Assembly (NCBI GenBank): GCA_052436255.1
Contig: JBQVNP010000083.1
Location: 1-23,201, forward strand
Source of the DNA: Pelomonas sp052436255
Lineage (GTDB): Bacteria; Pseudomonadota; Gammaproteobacteria; Burkholderiales; Burkholderiaceae_C
DNA: 23,201 bases
Direction of reading: 5' to 3'
Under the pieces are notes generated by a model, which worked only from the letters and a program-made list of their open reading frames with translations, was not told the DNA's origin and made no database searches. The translations under genes were made by a program, and so were the position numbers. Below are positions 16,201 to 22,999 of this stretch, piece by piece; position 1 is the stretch's first letter; every line of letters begins with the position of its first letter.

Positions 16201-17045
16201 AGAGCTACTTCCGCTGGCAATGCCAGCCCAAGGGCTGCGCAGTTTTCGGCAAGAACGCCGTGCCCGCGTCCGACGGCGAGGAGTACATGGCCACCGCGCT
16301 GCTGATGGCCGCCACGCGCTGGGGCAACGGTCGCGGCATCTACGACTACAACGCCCAGGCGCAGGAAATCCTGACCGCCATGCTGCACAAGGAGACGATG
16401 AACGGCGGCATCAAGGACGGCGCGCGCTCGATGTTCTCGCCCCAGCATGGCCAGGTGGTGTTCGTGCCGGTGGGCGACGCGGCCGACTTCAGCGATCCGT
16501 CCTACCACCTGCCGGCCTTCTACGAGATCTGGGCCCGCCGGGCCGCCAAGCCCGAGGACCGCAAGCGCTGGCGCGAGATTGCCGGCATCAGCCGCGCCTA
16601 CTTTCAGAAAGCCGCCCACCCCAGGACCGGCCTGACCCCGGATTACGCGCATTTCGACGGCCGCCCCAAGGTGCTGGAAGGGCATGAGGACTTTCGCTAC
16701 GACGCCTTCCGCACGGCGGTGAACTGGAGCGTCGACCAGGCCTGGTGGGGCAAGAACCCAGCGGCCATCGGCCTGAGCCACAAGCTGCTGAACTTCTTCG
16801 CTGCGCAGAAGCAGCCCTACACCCATCTCTACACGCTCGACGGCAAGCCGCTCAACGATGAGCCCTCCAAGGGTTTGATCTCCTGCAATGCCGTGGCCGC
16901 GCTGCTGGTCGACGAGGCGCAGGCGGCGCCCTTCGTCAACGCCTTCTGGGCGCTGGAGCCGCCCACCGGCCAATGGCGCTACTACGACGGCCTGCTGCAG
17001 TTCATGAACCTGCTGCACATCACCGGGCGCTTCAAGGCCTGGTGA
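13275..17045 (+). CDS. Secreted GH115 alpha-glucuronidase fused to a GH8 exo-oligoxylanase-type domain
   Basis: 1256 residues; the ATG at 13275 has GGAG 8 bp upstream. A Sec signal peptide (1-29, ending SAPAAA) is followed by a full GH115 enzyme (about 40-858), which removes (4-O-methyl)glucuronic acid from xylan. Visible are FINDE (Glu210), AMWPPRAFN, DEMGIVMGTSHHEPM, RGDGDE (Asp338), YKEVQDYY (Glu381) and FADDNWG (Asp402, Asn404). Spacing of the last four equals Asp332/Glu375/Asp396/Asn398 of Bacteroides ovatus BoAgu115A as I recall them. An Ala/Pro/Lys linker (about 861-873) leads to a GH8 domain (about 875-1256, the length of reducing-end exo-oligoxylanase Rex). It has SEGMSYGMM (general acid Glu939), DGEEYMATALL, FSDPSYHLPAFYEIW and EDFRYDAFR (Asp1143, probable base). 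Both domains look intact, in one continuous frame. It is divergent from the GH43 operon. Confidence 0.92.
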   Translation: MIFRSAAFRLPAVLPALLSLLLFSAPAAACDAPVSVCARDPGRALALVRASQPAAVFVDAGADAALKHASRNFAADLERVSGRPAALLNRIRDAGAGLVVIGVVGQSVVIDDLVARRKLKLDELKGQWEAYAQVVVDRPWPGVARALVIAGSDRRGAVFGTYDLSARMGVSPWAWWADVPVARQRDVFLTAGARRDQPQVKYRGIFINDEAPALSTWAEKKFGGANSKMYAHVFELLLRLKGNYLWPAMWPPRAFNADDPKNMVLADEMGIVMGTSHHEPMTRAHDEWQRFKGGHWDYVKNAPQLREFWRGGIQRMMGRPDGKAFDTLVTVGMRGDGDEPMSEETATTLLETIVKDQRQIIADVTQQPAEKTPQMWALYKEVQDYYDAGLKVPDDVLLLFADDNWGQIRRLPDPQNSPGVKRPGGYGVYYHFDYVGGPRNYKWLNTNQIEKTWQQMDLAREHGADALWIVNVGDIKPVEFPIHFFLDMAWAPQRMTPAALAAYPKDWAAATFGPAHATEIGELVTRYGQYAARRKPELVDASSFRLGVVGPDSLDGGDFGRRIAEWDALEARVVKVKAALRPDQLDAYFQLVEHPVIALANLYRLYYAVAWNRTLAAKNDPRANVFADRAEAAFARDQAISDQYHAMANGKWAGMMLQVHIGYTTWQQPEKNIMPAVKRVAGSADAATVQRQLTARPDERRVIEATQFTRAHSAMGLAWTAIRNLGQHQGAVMALPQGRAATSVADDVRVEYDIDLPQRGDWSLLLHMAPTIDVRKSGGIRIAVALNDGKPQTLNLNLIPTAGAADTQPQKDWSRAVINNDFVLRTDAVSLPAGRHTIRVWRLDDNAVLQRLELVPVALAPKAAAAAAKPAAESGHYRNLLRELRPDVTEADIDRKLAGYWTALFEGGQEERIVFPAAPTPDGPASYVLDVGNNDVRSEGMSYGMMIAVQMGRKAEFDALWNWTWTHMRYRAGPRQSYFRWQCQPKGCAVFGKNAVPASDGEEYMATALLMAATRWGNGRGIYDYNAQAQEILTAMLHKETMNGGIKDGARSMFSPQHGQVVFVPVGDAADFSDPSYHLPAFYEIWARRAAKPEDRKRWREIAGISRAYFQKAAHPRTGLTPDYAHFDGRPKVLEGHEDFRYDAFRTAVNWSVDQAWWGKNPAAIGLSHKLLNFFAAQKQPYTHLYTLDGKPLNDEPSKGLISCNAVAALLVDEAQAAPFVNAFWALEPPTGQWRYYDGLLQFMNLLHITGRFKAW

Positions 17046-17061
17046 AGCTGCGGTAATAAAT

Positions 17062-17075
17062 CTCACGCCCGTGAG
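17062..17075. terminator. Short hairpin after the GH115-GH8 gene
   Basis: CTCACG and CGTGAG form a 6-bp stem with a 2-base loop, 17 bp after the stop codon. No T-run follows, so it is a weak intrinsic terminator at best. It could also be a small palindromic protein-binding site before the metalloprotease gene. Confidence 0.25.
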
Positions 17076-17144
17076 CTGTTGCGGGCTGCAGGCATCCCTA
17101 ACATCCCGACCGCGCATCAGGGTGCGCGCAACTCAGGGGATGTG

Positions 17145-19769
17145 ATGAAGAAAAACGCCTGCGGCCGTGCACGGCTCGCGCTGCTGACCCTCGTGCTGGC
17201 TGCCGGCCAGGCATTCGCGCAAACGCCGCCTGGGCCGCCTGGGCCGCCTGCGGCGCCCGCGTCCGTCCCCACGGGCACCGCCCGGCCGCCCTTCACCCTG
17301 CCGGACCCCGCCGAGCCCAAGCCCTTCGACAAGGTCATCACCGCCGAGGCCAAGACGCAGCAGGGGCTGTTCGCGGTCCACAGCCTCAAGAACAAGCTCT
17401 ATTTCGAGATCCCCAAGACGCTGCTGGAGCAGCCGCTGCTGATGGTGGCCAACGCCACCGCCGTGCCGGCGGGCCAGGAGCATGTCGGGCGCGCACTCAA
17501 CCAGAATGTGCTGCGTTTCGTGCTGCACCAGAACCGCGTGCTGCTGCAACTGGTGTCCCACAGTGCCGTGACCGCCCCCGGCAACGTGCTGGCGGATGCC
17601 GTCCGCCAGTCCCAGCGGGATGCCATCCTGGCGGTGTTCCCCGTGGAGGCCTACGGCAAGGGCGGCGCGCCGGTGATCGAGGTCTCGCGGCTGTTCGCGT
17701 CGGAGGTGGGCGACTTCAGCGCCAGGGCCCTGGTGCGTGGCTCGGTGGACGGCAGCCGCAGCTATGTCGAGAAGACCAAGGTCTTCCCGGGCAGCGTGCG
17801 GGTGGATGCCGTGCAGACCTACAACATCGCGCCCTTGCCCACGCCCACGCCCACGGTGCCGGGTGTCACGGTCGTGCCGCCGATGCAGCCCTCGCGCAGC
17901 GTGTCGATCAACCTGGCCTACAACATCGTGCAGCTGCCCGAGCAGCCCATGAAGCCGCGCCTGCACGACGATCGCGTGGGCTTCTTCAGCATCAGCCGCA
18001 TGGACTTCGGCGACGGCCTGCAGGAGGCCCGCCGCGAGCGCCTCATCACCCGCTGGCGGCTGGAGAAGAAAGACCCCGCTGCGGCGATCAGCGAGCCGGT
18101 CAAGCCCATCGTCTGGTACATCGACAAGGCCACGCCCACCGCGCTGGTGCCCTATGTGAAGAAGGGCGTCGAGGCGTGGAACACCGCCTTCGAGGCGGCC
18201 GGCTTCAGGAACGCCGTGCAGGCCCGGCCCTATCCCACGCCCGAGGAGGACCCCGAGTTCGACCCCGAGGACGTGCGCTACAGCGTCATCCGCTGGGTGC
18301 CTTCGCCCATCGCCAATGCCTACGGCCCCCACCTGGCCGATCCGCGCAGCGGCGAGATCCTGAACGCCAACGTCGTGATGTTCCACAACATCGTGCAGCT
18401 GCAGCAGGACTGGTACGTGACCCAGGTCGGGCCGCTGGACCCGCGCGCGCGCAAGCTGCCGCTGCCGGACGACCTGATGGGCGACCTGGTCGCCTTCGTC
18501 GTCACGCACGAGGTGGGGCACTCGCTCGGCTTCCCGCACAACATGAAGTCCAGCTCGCTGTACCCGGTGCAGAAGCTGCGCGACCCACAGTGGCTCAAGA
18601 CCATGGGCCACACGCCGTCGCTGATGGACTACAGCCGCTTCAACTATGTCGTGCAGCCCGAGGACGGCATCGACCCGGCGCTGCTGATCCCCCGCATCGG
18701 GCCCTACGACGTCTTCGCCACCCGCTGGGGCTACACGCCCATCCCCATCCCCAGCGCCGGCACGGCCGAGGAGGAGCGCCGCCAGCTCAACCTGTGGGCA
18801 CGCGAGCAGGAGGCCACGCCCTGGCTGCGCTTCAGCGCGCCCAAGGCCGAGGGCGGCGACTTCGGCGAGAACGCCGAGGCCGTGGGCGATGCCGACGCGG
18901 TGACGGCCACCGGCCTGGGCCTGCGCAACCTGCAGCGCGTGATGAAGATGCTGCCCGGCGTCGTGCCCCAGGACGGCAAGGACGACCAGCTGCTGGAGCG
19001 CCTGTACCGCGCGGCCTGGCAGCAGTGGTCGCGCGAGATGGCGCATGTCGTGGCCATCGTGGGCGGCTACGACGTGCAGAACAAGCACAACGACCAGCCG
19101 GGTGCCATCGCCGTGCCGGTAGCGCGCGAGCGCCAGGTGCGGGCCGTGAAGTTCCTGGCCGAACAGGGGCTGGACACGCCGCCCTGGATGCTGGACGCGG
19201 CCATCGTGCAGCGCCAGGGTGCCTCGGAGTCGTCGCTGCCGCCGAGCATGAGCCAGCGCAGCCTGCTGCGCCAGCTGCTGGCCCCGTCGCGCACCCAGCG
19301 CCTGATGGCGCAGGAGGCCCAGCTCGGCGCGCGGGCCTACCGGCTGGAAGAGCTGCTGGCCGAGCTGCGCCGCAGCGTGTTCACCGAACTGGGCAACAGC
19401 GCGGCCATCCCGGCAGCGCGCCGCAACCTGCAGCGGCACTATGCCGACACGCTGGTCGCCCGTCTCGGCGGCTTCAACCCGCTGGGCCAGGACGATGGCG
19501 AGGCCGGCGTGAGGGCGGAGCTGCGCGAGCTCAAGGGCGTGCTCGGCGCTGGCGCGGCCCGTGGCGACCGCACGCGGCGCGCCCATCTGCAGAGCCTGGC
19601 AGACACCATCGACAAGGCCCTCGATCCGCGCTTCGCGCCGCCGGCCAACCCGGCGGTGGCGCTGCTTCGCCTCATCGGTCACCAGGCCGAGGGCGGCGCA
19701 GCGGCTGCGGCTTGCTGGCCGGGGCACGACCACGCGGCCGGCCACGCGGCGCCCCTGCCTCTTGACTGA
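17145..19769 (+). CDS. Exported zinc metalloprotease, DUF5117/DUF4953 family
   Basis: 874 residues. The ATG at 17145 was chosen for the AGGGGA ribosome-binding site at 17135-17140 and the signal peptide it starts (MKKN, hydrophobic core, AFA-Q cleavage after residue 25). A Pro/Gly-rich stretch (TPPGPPGPPAAP) follows. The N-terminal half matches the DUF5118/DUF5117 region, and the catalytic part carries HEVGHSLGFPHN with His455, Glu456, His459 and His465. This is the extended HExxHxxGxxH zinc site of metzincins, placed in the DUF4953 domain. A helical C-terminal region ends in a His-rich tail (GHDHAAGH). It likely acts in the periplasm or outside the cell; its substrate is unknown. It lies 99 bp after the GH115-GH8 gene on the same strand, so read-through is possible, but a functional link to xylan use is not shown. 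Confidence 0.88.
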   Translation: MKKNACGRARLALLTLVLAAGQAFAQTPPGPPGPPAAPASVPTGTARPPFTLPDPAEPKPFDKVITAEAKTQQGLFAVHSLKNKLYFEIPKTLLEQPLLMVANATAVPAGQEHVGRALNQNVLRFVLHQNRVLLQLVSHSAVTAPGNVLADAVRQSQRDAILAVFPVEAYGKGGAPVIEVSRLFASEVGDFSARALVRGSVDGSRSYVEKTKVFPGSVRVDAVQTYNIAPLPTPTPTVPGVTVVPPMQPSRSVSINLAYNIVQLPEQPMKPRLHDDRVGFFSISRMDFGDGLQEARRERLITRWRLEKKDPAAAISEPVKPIVWYIDKATPTALVPYVKKGVEAWNTAFEAAGFRNAVQARPYPTPEEDPEFDPEDVRYSVIRWVPSPIANAYGPHLADPRSGEILNANVVMFHNIVQLQQDWYVTQVGPLDPRARKLPLPDDLMGDLVAFVVTHEVGHSLGFPHNMKSSSLYPVQKLRDPQWLKTMGHTPSLMDYSRFNYVVQPEDGIDPALLIPRIGPYDVFATRWGYTPIPIPSAGTAEEERRQLNLWAREQEATPWLRFSAPKAEGGDFGENAEAVGDADAVTATGLGLRNLQRVMKMLPGVVPQDGKDDQLLERLYRAAWQQWSREMAHVVAIVGGYDVQNKHNDQPGAIAVPVARERQVRAVKFLAEQGLDTPPWMLDAAIVQRQGASESSLPPSMSQRSLLRQLLAPSRTQRLMAQEAQLGARAYRLEELLAELRRSVFTELGNSAAIPAARRNLQRHYADTLVARLGGFNPLGQDDGEAGVRAELRELKGVLGAGAARGDRTRRAHLQSLADTIDKALDPRFAPPANPAVALLRLIGHQAEGGAAAAACWPGHDHAAGHAAPLPLD

Positions 19770-19848
19770 ACGTAAGTCCGGCAACGTCCTACAGCGGGGC
19801 TTGCGCGCCAGTTGCAAGGTGGAAGCGTTGCAACTCCCGGAGACTGCC

Positions 19849-20169
19849 ATGCCCCGCGGTGACAAGTCGTCGTACACCGACAAGCAAAAGCGCCAGGCGG
19901 CGCACATCGAAGCCGGCTATGAAGAGCGCGGCGTGCCTGAGAAGGAGGCCGAAGCCCGCGCCTGGGCCACCGTGAACAAGGAGACCGGCGGCGGCAAGAA
20001 GTCGGGCTCGGGCCGCGGCAAGGCCGAGAACCACGCGCCGTCACGCAAAGGTGGGCGCCTGGGCGGCAAGGCGGCCGCCAGCCGCACGGCGGCCGAGCGC
20101 TCGGCATCGGCCAAGAAAGGCGCCGAGACGCGCAAGCGCAATGCAGCCGCCCGGGCGGCCGCGCATTGA
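19849..20169 (+). CDS. Small basic protein, 'plasmid stabilization protein'-like
   Basis: 106 residues. The ATG at 19849 follows CGGAGA at good spacing and begins MPRGDKSSYTDKQKRQAAHIE. Longer in-frame extension upstream lies inside the metalloprotease gene and is not coding. The N-terminal half (TDKQKRQAAHIEAGYEERG and EAEARAWATVNKETGGGKK) matches a small family common in proteobacteria, usually annotated as plasmid stabilization protein without good experimental support. The C-terminal half is low-complexity, rich in Lys, Arg, Ala and Gly, with KKGAETRKRNAAARAAA at the end, which suggests nucleic-acid binding. It sits 79 bp after the metalloprotease. I infer a chromosomal DNA- or RNA-binding or stress-related protein, with no firm role. 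Confidence 0.7.
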   Translation: MPRGDKSSYTDKQKRQAAHIEAGYEERGVPEKEAEARAWATVNKETGGGKKSGSGRGKAENHAPSRKGGRLGGKAAASRTAAERSASAKKGAETRKRNAAARAAAH

Positions 20170-20172
20170 GCC

Positions 20173-20184
20173 CGCCTGCAGGCG
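20173..20184. terminator. Palindrome between convergent genes
   Basis: CGCCTGCAGGCG is a perfect 12-bp palindrome in the 30-bp gap between the convergent small basic protein and histidine kinase genes. It could act as a weak bidirectional terminator, but with no loop bases and no T-run this is uncertain. Confidence 0.25.
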
Positions 20185-20199
20185 CTGCGGAGCGGCTGC

Positions 20200-21396
20200 T
20201 CAGCCCTCGGTGGTCATGGGCAGCCGCACCTCGAAGCGTGAACCCTCGCCCGGCCTGCTGTGGACCTGCAGGCTGCCGCCGTGGGCCCGCACGATGTCGC
20301 GGCTGATGAACAGGCCCAGCCCCATGCCGGGCGAGCTTCGCGCGGCCTCCAGGCGCTCGAACTGCTCGAAGATGCGCTGCTGGTCCTGCGGCTCGATGCC
20401 GAGGCCTTGGTCCGTCACGGCCAGCAGCGCCATGCCGTCGGCCGCCATGCCCACCTCCACCAGCACGGGCTTGCCCTGGCCGTAGCGCAGCCCATTGCTC
20501 AGCAGGTTGACGAGGACCTGCTCGATGCGGCCGTCGTCCCAGTCGCCGACGATGCCGGCGGCGGCCTGGACGTGCAATGGCACGTCTCGGTAGTGGACAG
20601 CGAAGTCGGCCACGGTGTGCCGCGCGAGTTCGCCCAGGTCGGTGCGGCGCCGGCGGATGGACAGCTTGCCGTGCTGGATGCGCGAGACGTCCAGCATGTC
20701 GTCGATCAGGCGCGTCATGCTGCGCAGCTGCCGCCCGTCGCGCCCCACCATGGAGTGCAGGCGCTCGGGGCTGAAATAGGCGAAGTCGCCTTTGCCCAGC
20801 TTGCCGCTGCGCATCGCGACGTCCAGCGTCATGACGCTCAGCGGCGTGCGCAGCTCGTGCGAGACCATGGACATGAACTCGTCGCGCACCGTCAGCGCGC
20901 GCTGCAGCTCGTCTTCGGTCTTGCGCAGGGTCGTCAGCAACTGCTCGTGGGCGGCGCGCGCGGCTTCGAGTTCGGCGACGTGGCGGCGCAGCTCGCGGCT
21001 CTTGCGGTGGAGCTCGGTGAAGACGCGCACCTTGCTCTTCACCGCATAGGCGTCCAGCGGCTTGAAGAGGAAGTCCACCGCGCCGTGCTCGCAGCCCCGG
21101 AAGGTGCAGCCGTGCTCACGGTCCGCCGCGCTGACGAAGACGATGGGCAGGTGCATGGTGCGCGAGCTGCCGCGGATCAGCTCGGCCAGCTCGAGGCCGG
21201 CCATGCCGGACCTCTGCACATCCAGCAGCGCCAGCGCGAACTCGTGCTCCAGCAGCAGCGACAACGCCTGCTCGCCCGACGTGGCGGCGTGCACCTCCAG
21301 CTGGTCGTCGCGCAACAGGGCCTGCAGCGCCAGCAGGTTCTCGGGCAGGTCGTCGACGATCAGCAGCTTGACAACGTCGGTGGCGGGGCGGCTCAT
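20200..21396 (-). CDS. Hybrid REC-histidine kinase (receiver at the N-terminus)
   Basis: 398 residues; the ATG at 21396 has GAGGT upstream. An N-terminal receiver domain (about 8-125) has acidic Asp15/Asp16, phospho-acceptor Asp59 and Lys112 (FKPLD). A coiled coil (about 130-170) leads to the HisKA domain with His180 (MVSHELRTPLSV) and then the ATPase domain: N box LVNLLSNGLRYG, G1 DQGLGI, F box IFEQFERLE, G2 GMGLGLFISRDIV. There is no membrane segment, so it is cytoplasmic and gets its signal through phosphorylation of the receiver or a partner. The receiver's usual LLDVQMPGMDG reads LLDVQRSGMAG, which removes the common Met-Pro turn. It lies 106 bp after a response-regulator gene on the same strand; the two are likely one signalling unit. 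The signal is unknown. Confidence 0.9.
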   Translation of the reverse strand: MSRPATDVVKLLIVDDLPENLLALQALLRDDQLEVHAATSGEQALSLLLEHEFALALLDVQRSGMAGLELAELIRGSSRTMHLPIVFVSAADREHGCTFRGCEHGAVDFLFKPLDAYAVKSKVRVFTELHRKSRELRRHVAELEAARAAHEQLLTTLRKTEDELQRALTVRDEFMSMVSHELRTPLSVMTLDVAMRSGKLGKGDFAYFSPERLHSMVGRDGRQLRSMTRLIDDMLDVSRIQHGKLSIRRRRTDLGELARHTVADFAVHYRDVPLHVQAAAGIVGDWDDGRIEQVLVNLLSNGLRYGQGKPVLVEVGMAADGMALLAVTDQGLGIEPQDQQRIFEQFERLEAARSSPGMGLGLFISRDIVRAHGGSLQVHSRPGEGSRFEVRLPMTTEG

Positions 21397-21502
21397 GCGC
21401 TACCTCGCGGCGCACCGGGCGAGACAGCAGGTGCTGAAACGCCCGTCCAGGTGGCGTCCTGGAGAGGTTGGACGTGGCTGATCGGCAAGTTTTGCCGTCA
21501 AA

Positions 21503-21871
21503 TCATCCGCGAGGCGGGAAGAAACGCCGCAGGCGTTCGACCGACAGCGGCTTGGAAAGCACATGGTCGATGCCTGCCCGCATGGCTTCGTCATGGGCAT
21601 GGGAGCCGGTGCGGCCGGTCACGGCGATCAGCACCAGGTCAGGGCCATAGCGCGTGCGCAGGCGCTTGGACAGCTCGACACCGTCGAGGTCAGGCAGGCC
21701 CAGGTCCAGCAGCGCGCAGACCGGCTTGTATTCGTCGACGGCGATCATGGCGTCTTCCGCCGTGGTGGCGAAACGCACGCTGTAGCCGTCGTCCTTGAGC
21801 AGTTCGCTCAGGGCTTCGCATGCATCCAGGTCGTCGTCGACCAGAACGACGCGGATGTCCTCCTGCGGCAT
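21503..21871 (-). CDS. Stand-alone response regulator (receiver only)
   Basis: 122 residues. The ATG at 21871 is preceded by GGAGAAATC, a clear ribosome-binding site; the longer open frame upstream is not coding. It is a single CheY-like receiver with Asp11-13 (VDDD), phospho-acceptor Asp56 (ALLDLGLPDLDG) and Lys107 (SKPLS). There is no DNA-binding output domain, so it works through phosphotransfer or protein contact, most likely with the REC-histidine kinase gene 106 bp downstream. Together they could form a short phosphorelay. It is transcribed in the same direction as transaldolase and xylulokinase, with a 128-bp gap and a hairpin between. Confidence 0.88.
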   Translation of the reverse strand: MPQEDIRVVLVDDDLDACEALSELLKDDGYSVRFATTAEDAMIAVDEYKPVCALLDLGLPDLDGVELSKRLRTRYGPDLVLIAVTGRTGSHAHDEAMRAGIDHVLSKPLSVERLRRFFPPRG

Positions 21872-21977
21872 GATTTCTCCTTGTGTCCGGCGGGGCGTTT
21901 GGTTCACGCCGCAATGGCGCAACAAAGCAAGTGTGATGCCACCCGCCGGCGCTCCCGTCGGGGATGCCCGGTGAGGC

Positions 21978-21998
21978 CAGCGCCAACGTGGGGCGCTG
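21978..21998 (-). terminator. Hairpin directly after the transaldolase stop
   Basis: CAGCGCC (21978-21984) and GGCGCTG (21992-21998) form a 7-bp GC-rich stem with a 7-base loop, starting 1 bp after the transaldolase stop on the minus strand. There is no T-run, so it may reduce rather than fully stop read-through into the response regulator gene. Confidence 0.4.
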
Positions 21999-21999
21999 C

Positions 22000-22956
22000 T
22001 CAACCCTGTCGAGCGCGAATCAGGTGTTCGAGCGCTTGCGTGTCGGCGATGAACTGCGCGATGCCTTCGGCCAGCTTGGCGCTTGCCATCACGTCTGCGG
22101 CCAGCGCGGTCTCGAACGCCGCCTGGGTCAAGGGCGGCGGCGGCGGGGTCACCTCGCCGGCAGGCGGCGCGAGCCGGCAGGGGACCGGCGTGGTCGTCTG
22201 GGCCAGCTCGGCCAGCAGGGCCGGGCTGATGGTCATCAGGTCGCAGCCGGCCAGGGCCACGATCTGGCCGCTGTTGCGGAAGCTCGCTGCCATCACCTCG
22301 GTGCGGATGCCGTGGCGCTTGTAGTGGCGGTAGATTTCATTCACCGAGCGCACACCGGGATCATTGGGCCCGGCCATCGCAGCTTCGTCCCAGCTGCCGC
22401 CGGCGGTCTTCTTGAACCAGTCGTAGATGCGGCCGACAAAAGGCGAGATCAGCTGCACGCCGGCGTCGGCACATGCGCGCGCCTGGGTCAGGCAGAACAA
22501 CAGCGTCAGGTTGGTGTGGATGGCCTGCGCCTCCAACTGCCGGGCGGCCTGGATGCCCTGCCAGGTGGACGCCAGCTTGATCAACACGCGCGCCCGCGGC
22601 ACGCCGGCGGCCGCATACAGCGCGATGAGGCGCTGGGCGGTGGCGACCGAGGCGGCGCTGTCGTGCGACAGGCGCGGGTCGATCTCGGTCGACACGCGGC
22701 CGGGCACGAGCTGGAGGATCTCCACGCCAAAGGCCACGAGCAGGTGCTCGGCCACGGTCGATGCGGCCGCGCCGGGGTGGGCCGCGACGGCCTGCTCCAG
22801 CAGCGGCCGGTAGCGCGGCTGCTGCACGGCCTTCAACACGAGCGACGGGTTGGTGGTCGCGTCCTGCGGGTTGAAGCGCGCGAGCTGGTCGAAGTCGCCG
22901 GTGTCGGCGACGACGGTGGTGTGGCGGCGGAGCTGTTCGAGGCTGTTCATGGGCAT
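22000..22956 (-). CDS. tal: Transaldolase
   Basis: 318 residues from the ATG at 22956, with GGCAGG upstream; a second ATG two codons later (22950) is equally possible. It transfers a dihydroxyacetone unit between sedoheptulose 7-phosphate and glyceraldehyde 3-phosphate in the non-oxidative pentose phosphate pathway. Motifs are ADTGDF and NPQDATTNPSL near the N-terminus, the Schiff-base Lys127 in VLIKLAST, and NLTLLFCLTQA and SPFVGRIYDWFKK further on. Length fits the TalB (subfamily 1) type. A proline-rich segment (AGEVTPPPPPL) lies near the C-terminus where family members normally have a plain helix-turn. It follows the xylulokinase gene by 43 bp on the same strand, so the two form a xylose-to-pentose-phosphate unit. 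Cytoplasmic. Confidence 0.94.
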   Translation of the reverse strand: MPMNSLEQLRRHTTVVADTGDFDQLARFNPQDATTNPSLVLKAVQQPRYRPLLEQAVAAHPGAAASTVAEHLLVAFGVEILQLVPGRVSTEIDPRLSHDSAASVATAQRLIALYAAAGVPRARVLIKLASTWQGIQAARQLEAQAIHTNLTLLFCLTQARACADAGVQLISPFVGRIYDWFKKTAGGSWDEAAMAGPNDPGVRSVNEIYRHYKRHGIRTEVMAASFRNSGQIVALAGCDLMTISPALLAELAQTTTPVPCRLAPPAGEVTPPPPPLTQAAFETALAADVMASAKLAEGIAQFIADTQALEHLIRARQG

Positions 22957-22999
22957 GGCGTGGCCTGCCGCGCCAGCGGCATCGCGCGGAGTTGGGGGT

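Noticed and set aside
14600..16687. Second plus-strand frame of about 700 codons inside the GH115-GH8 gene
   Set aside because: Arg/Ala/Gly-rich frame without motifs, running through the linker and both domains; not a separate gene or evidence of a frameshift.
17133..19907. Minus-strand open frame of 924 codons opposite the metalloprotease
   Set aside because: Same kind of shadow: His/Arg/Gly/Val-rich without recognisable motifs, while the plus strand has a signal peptide and zinc site.
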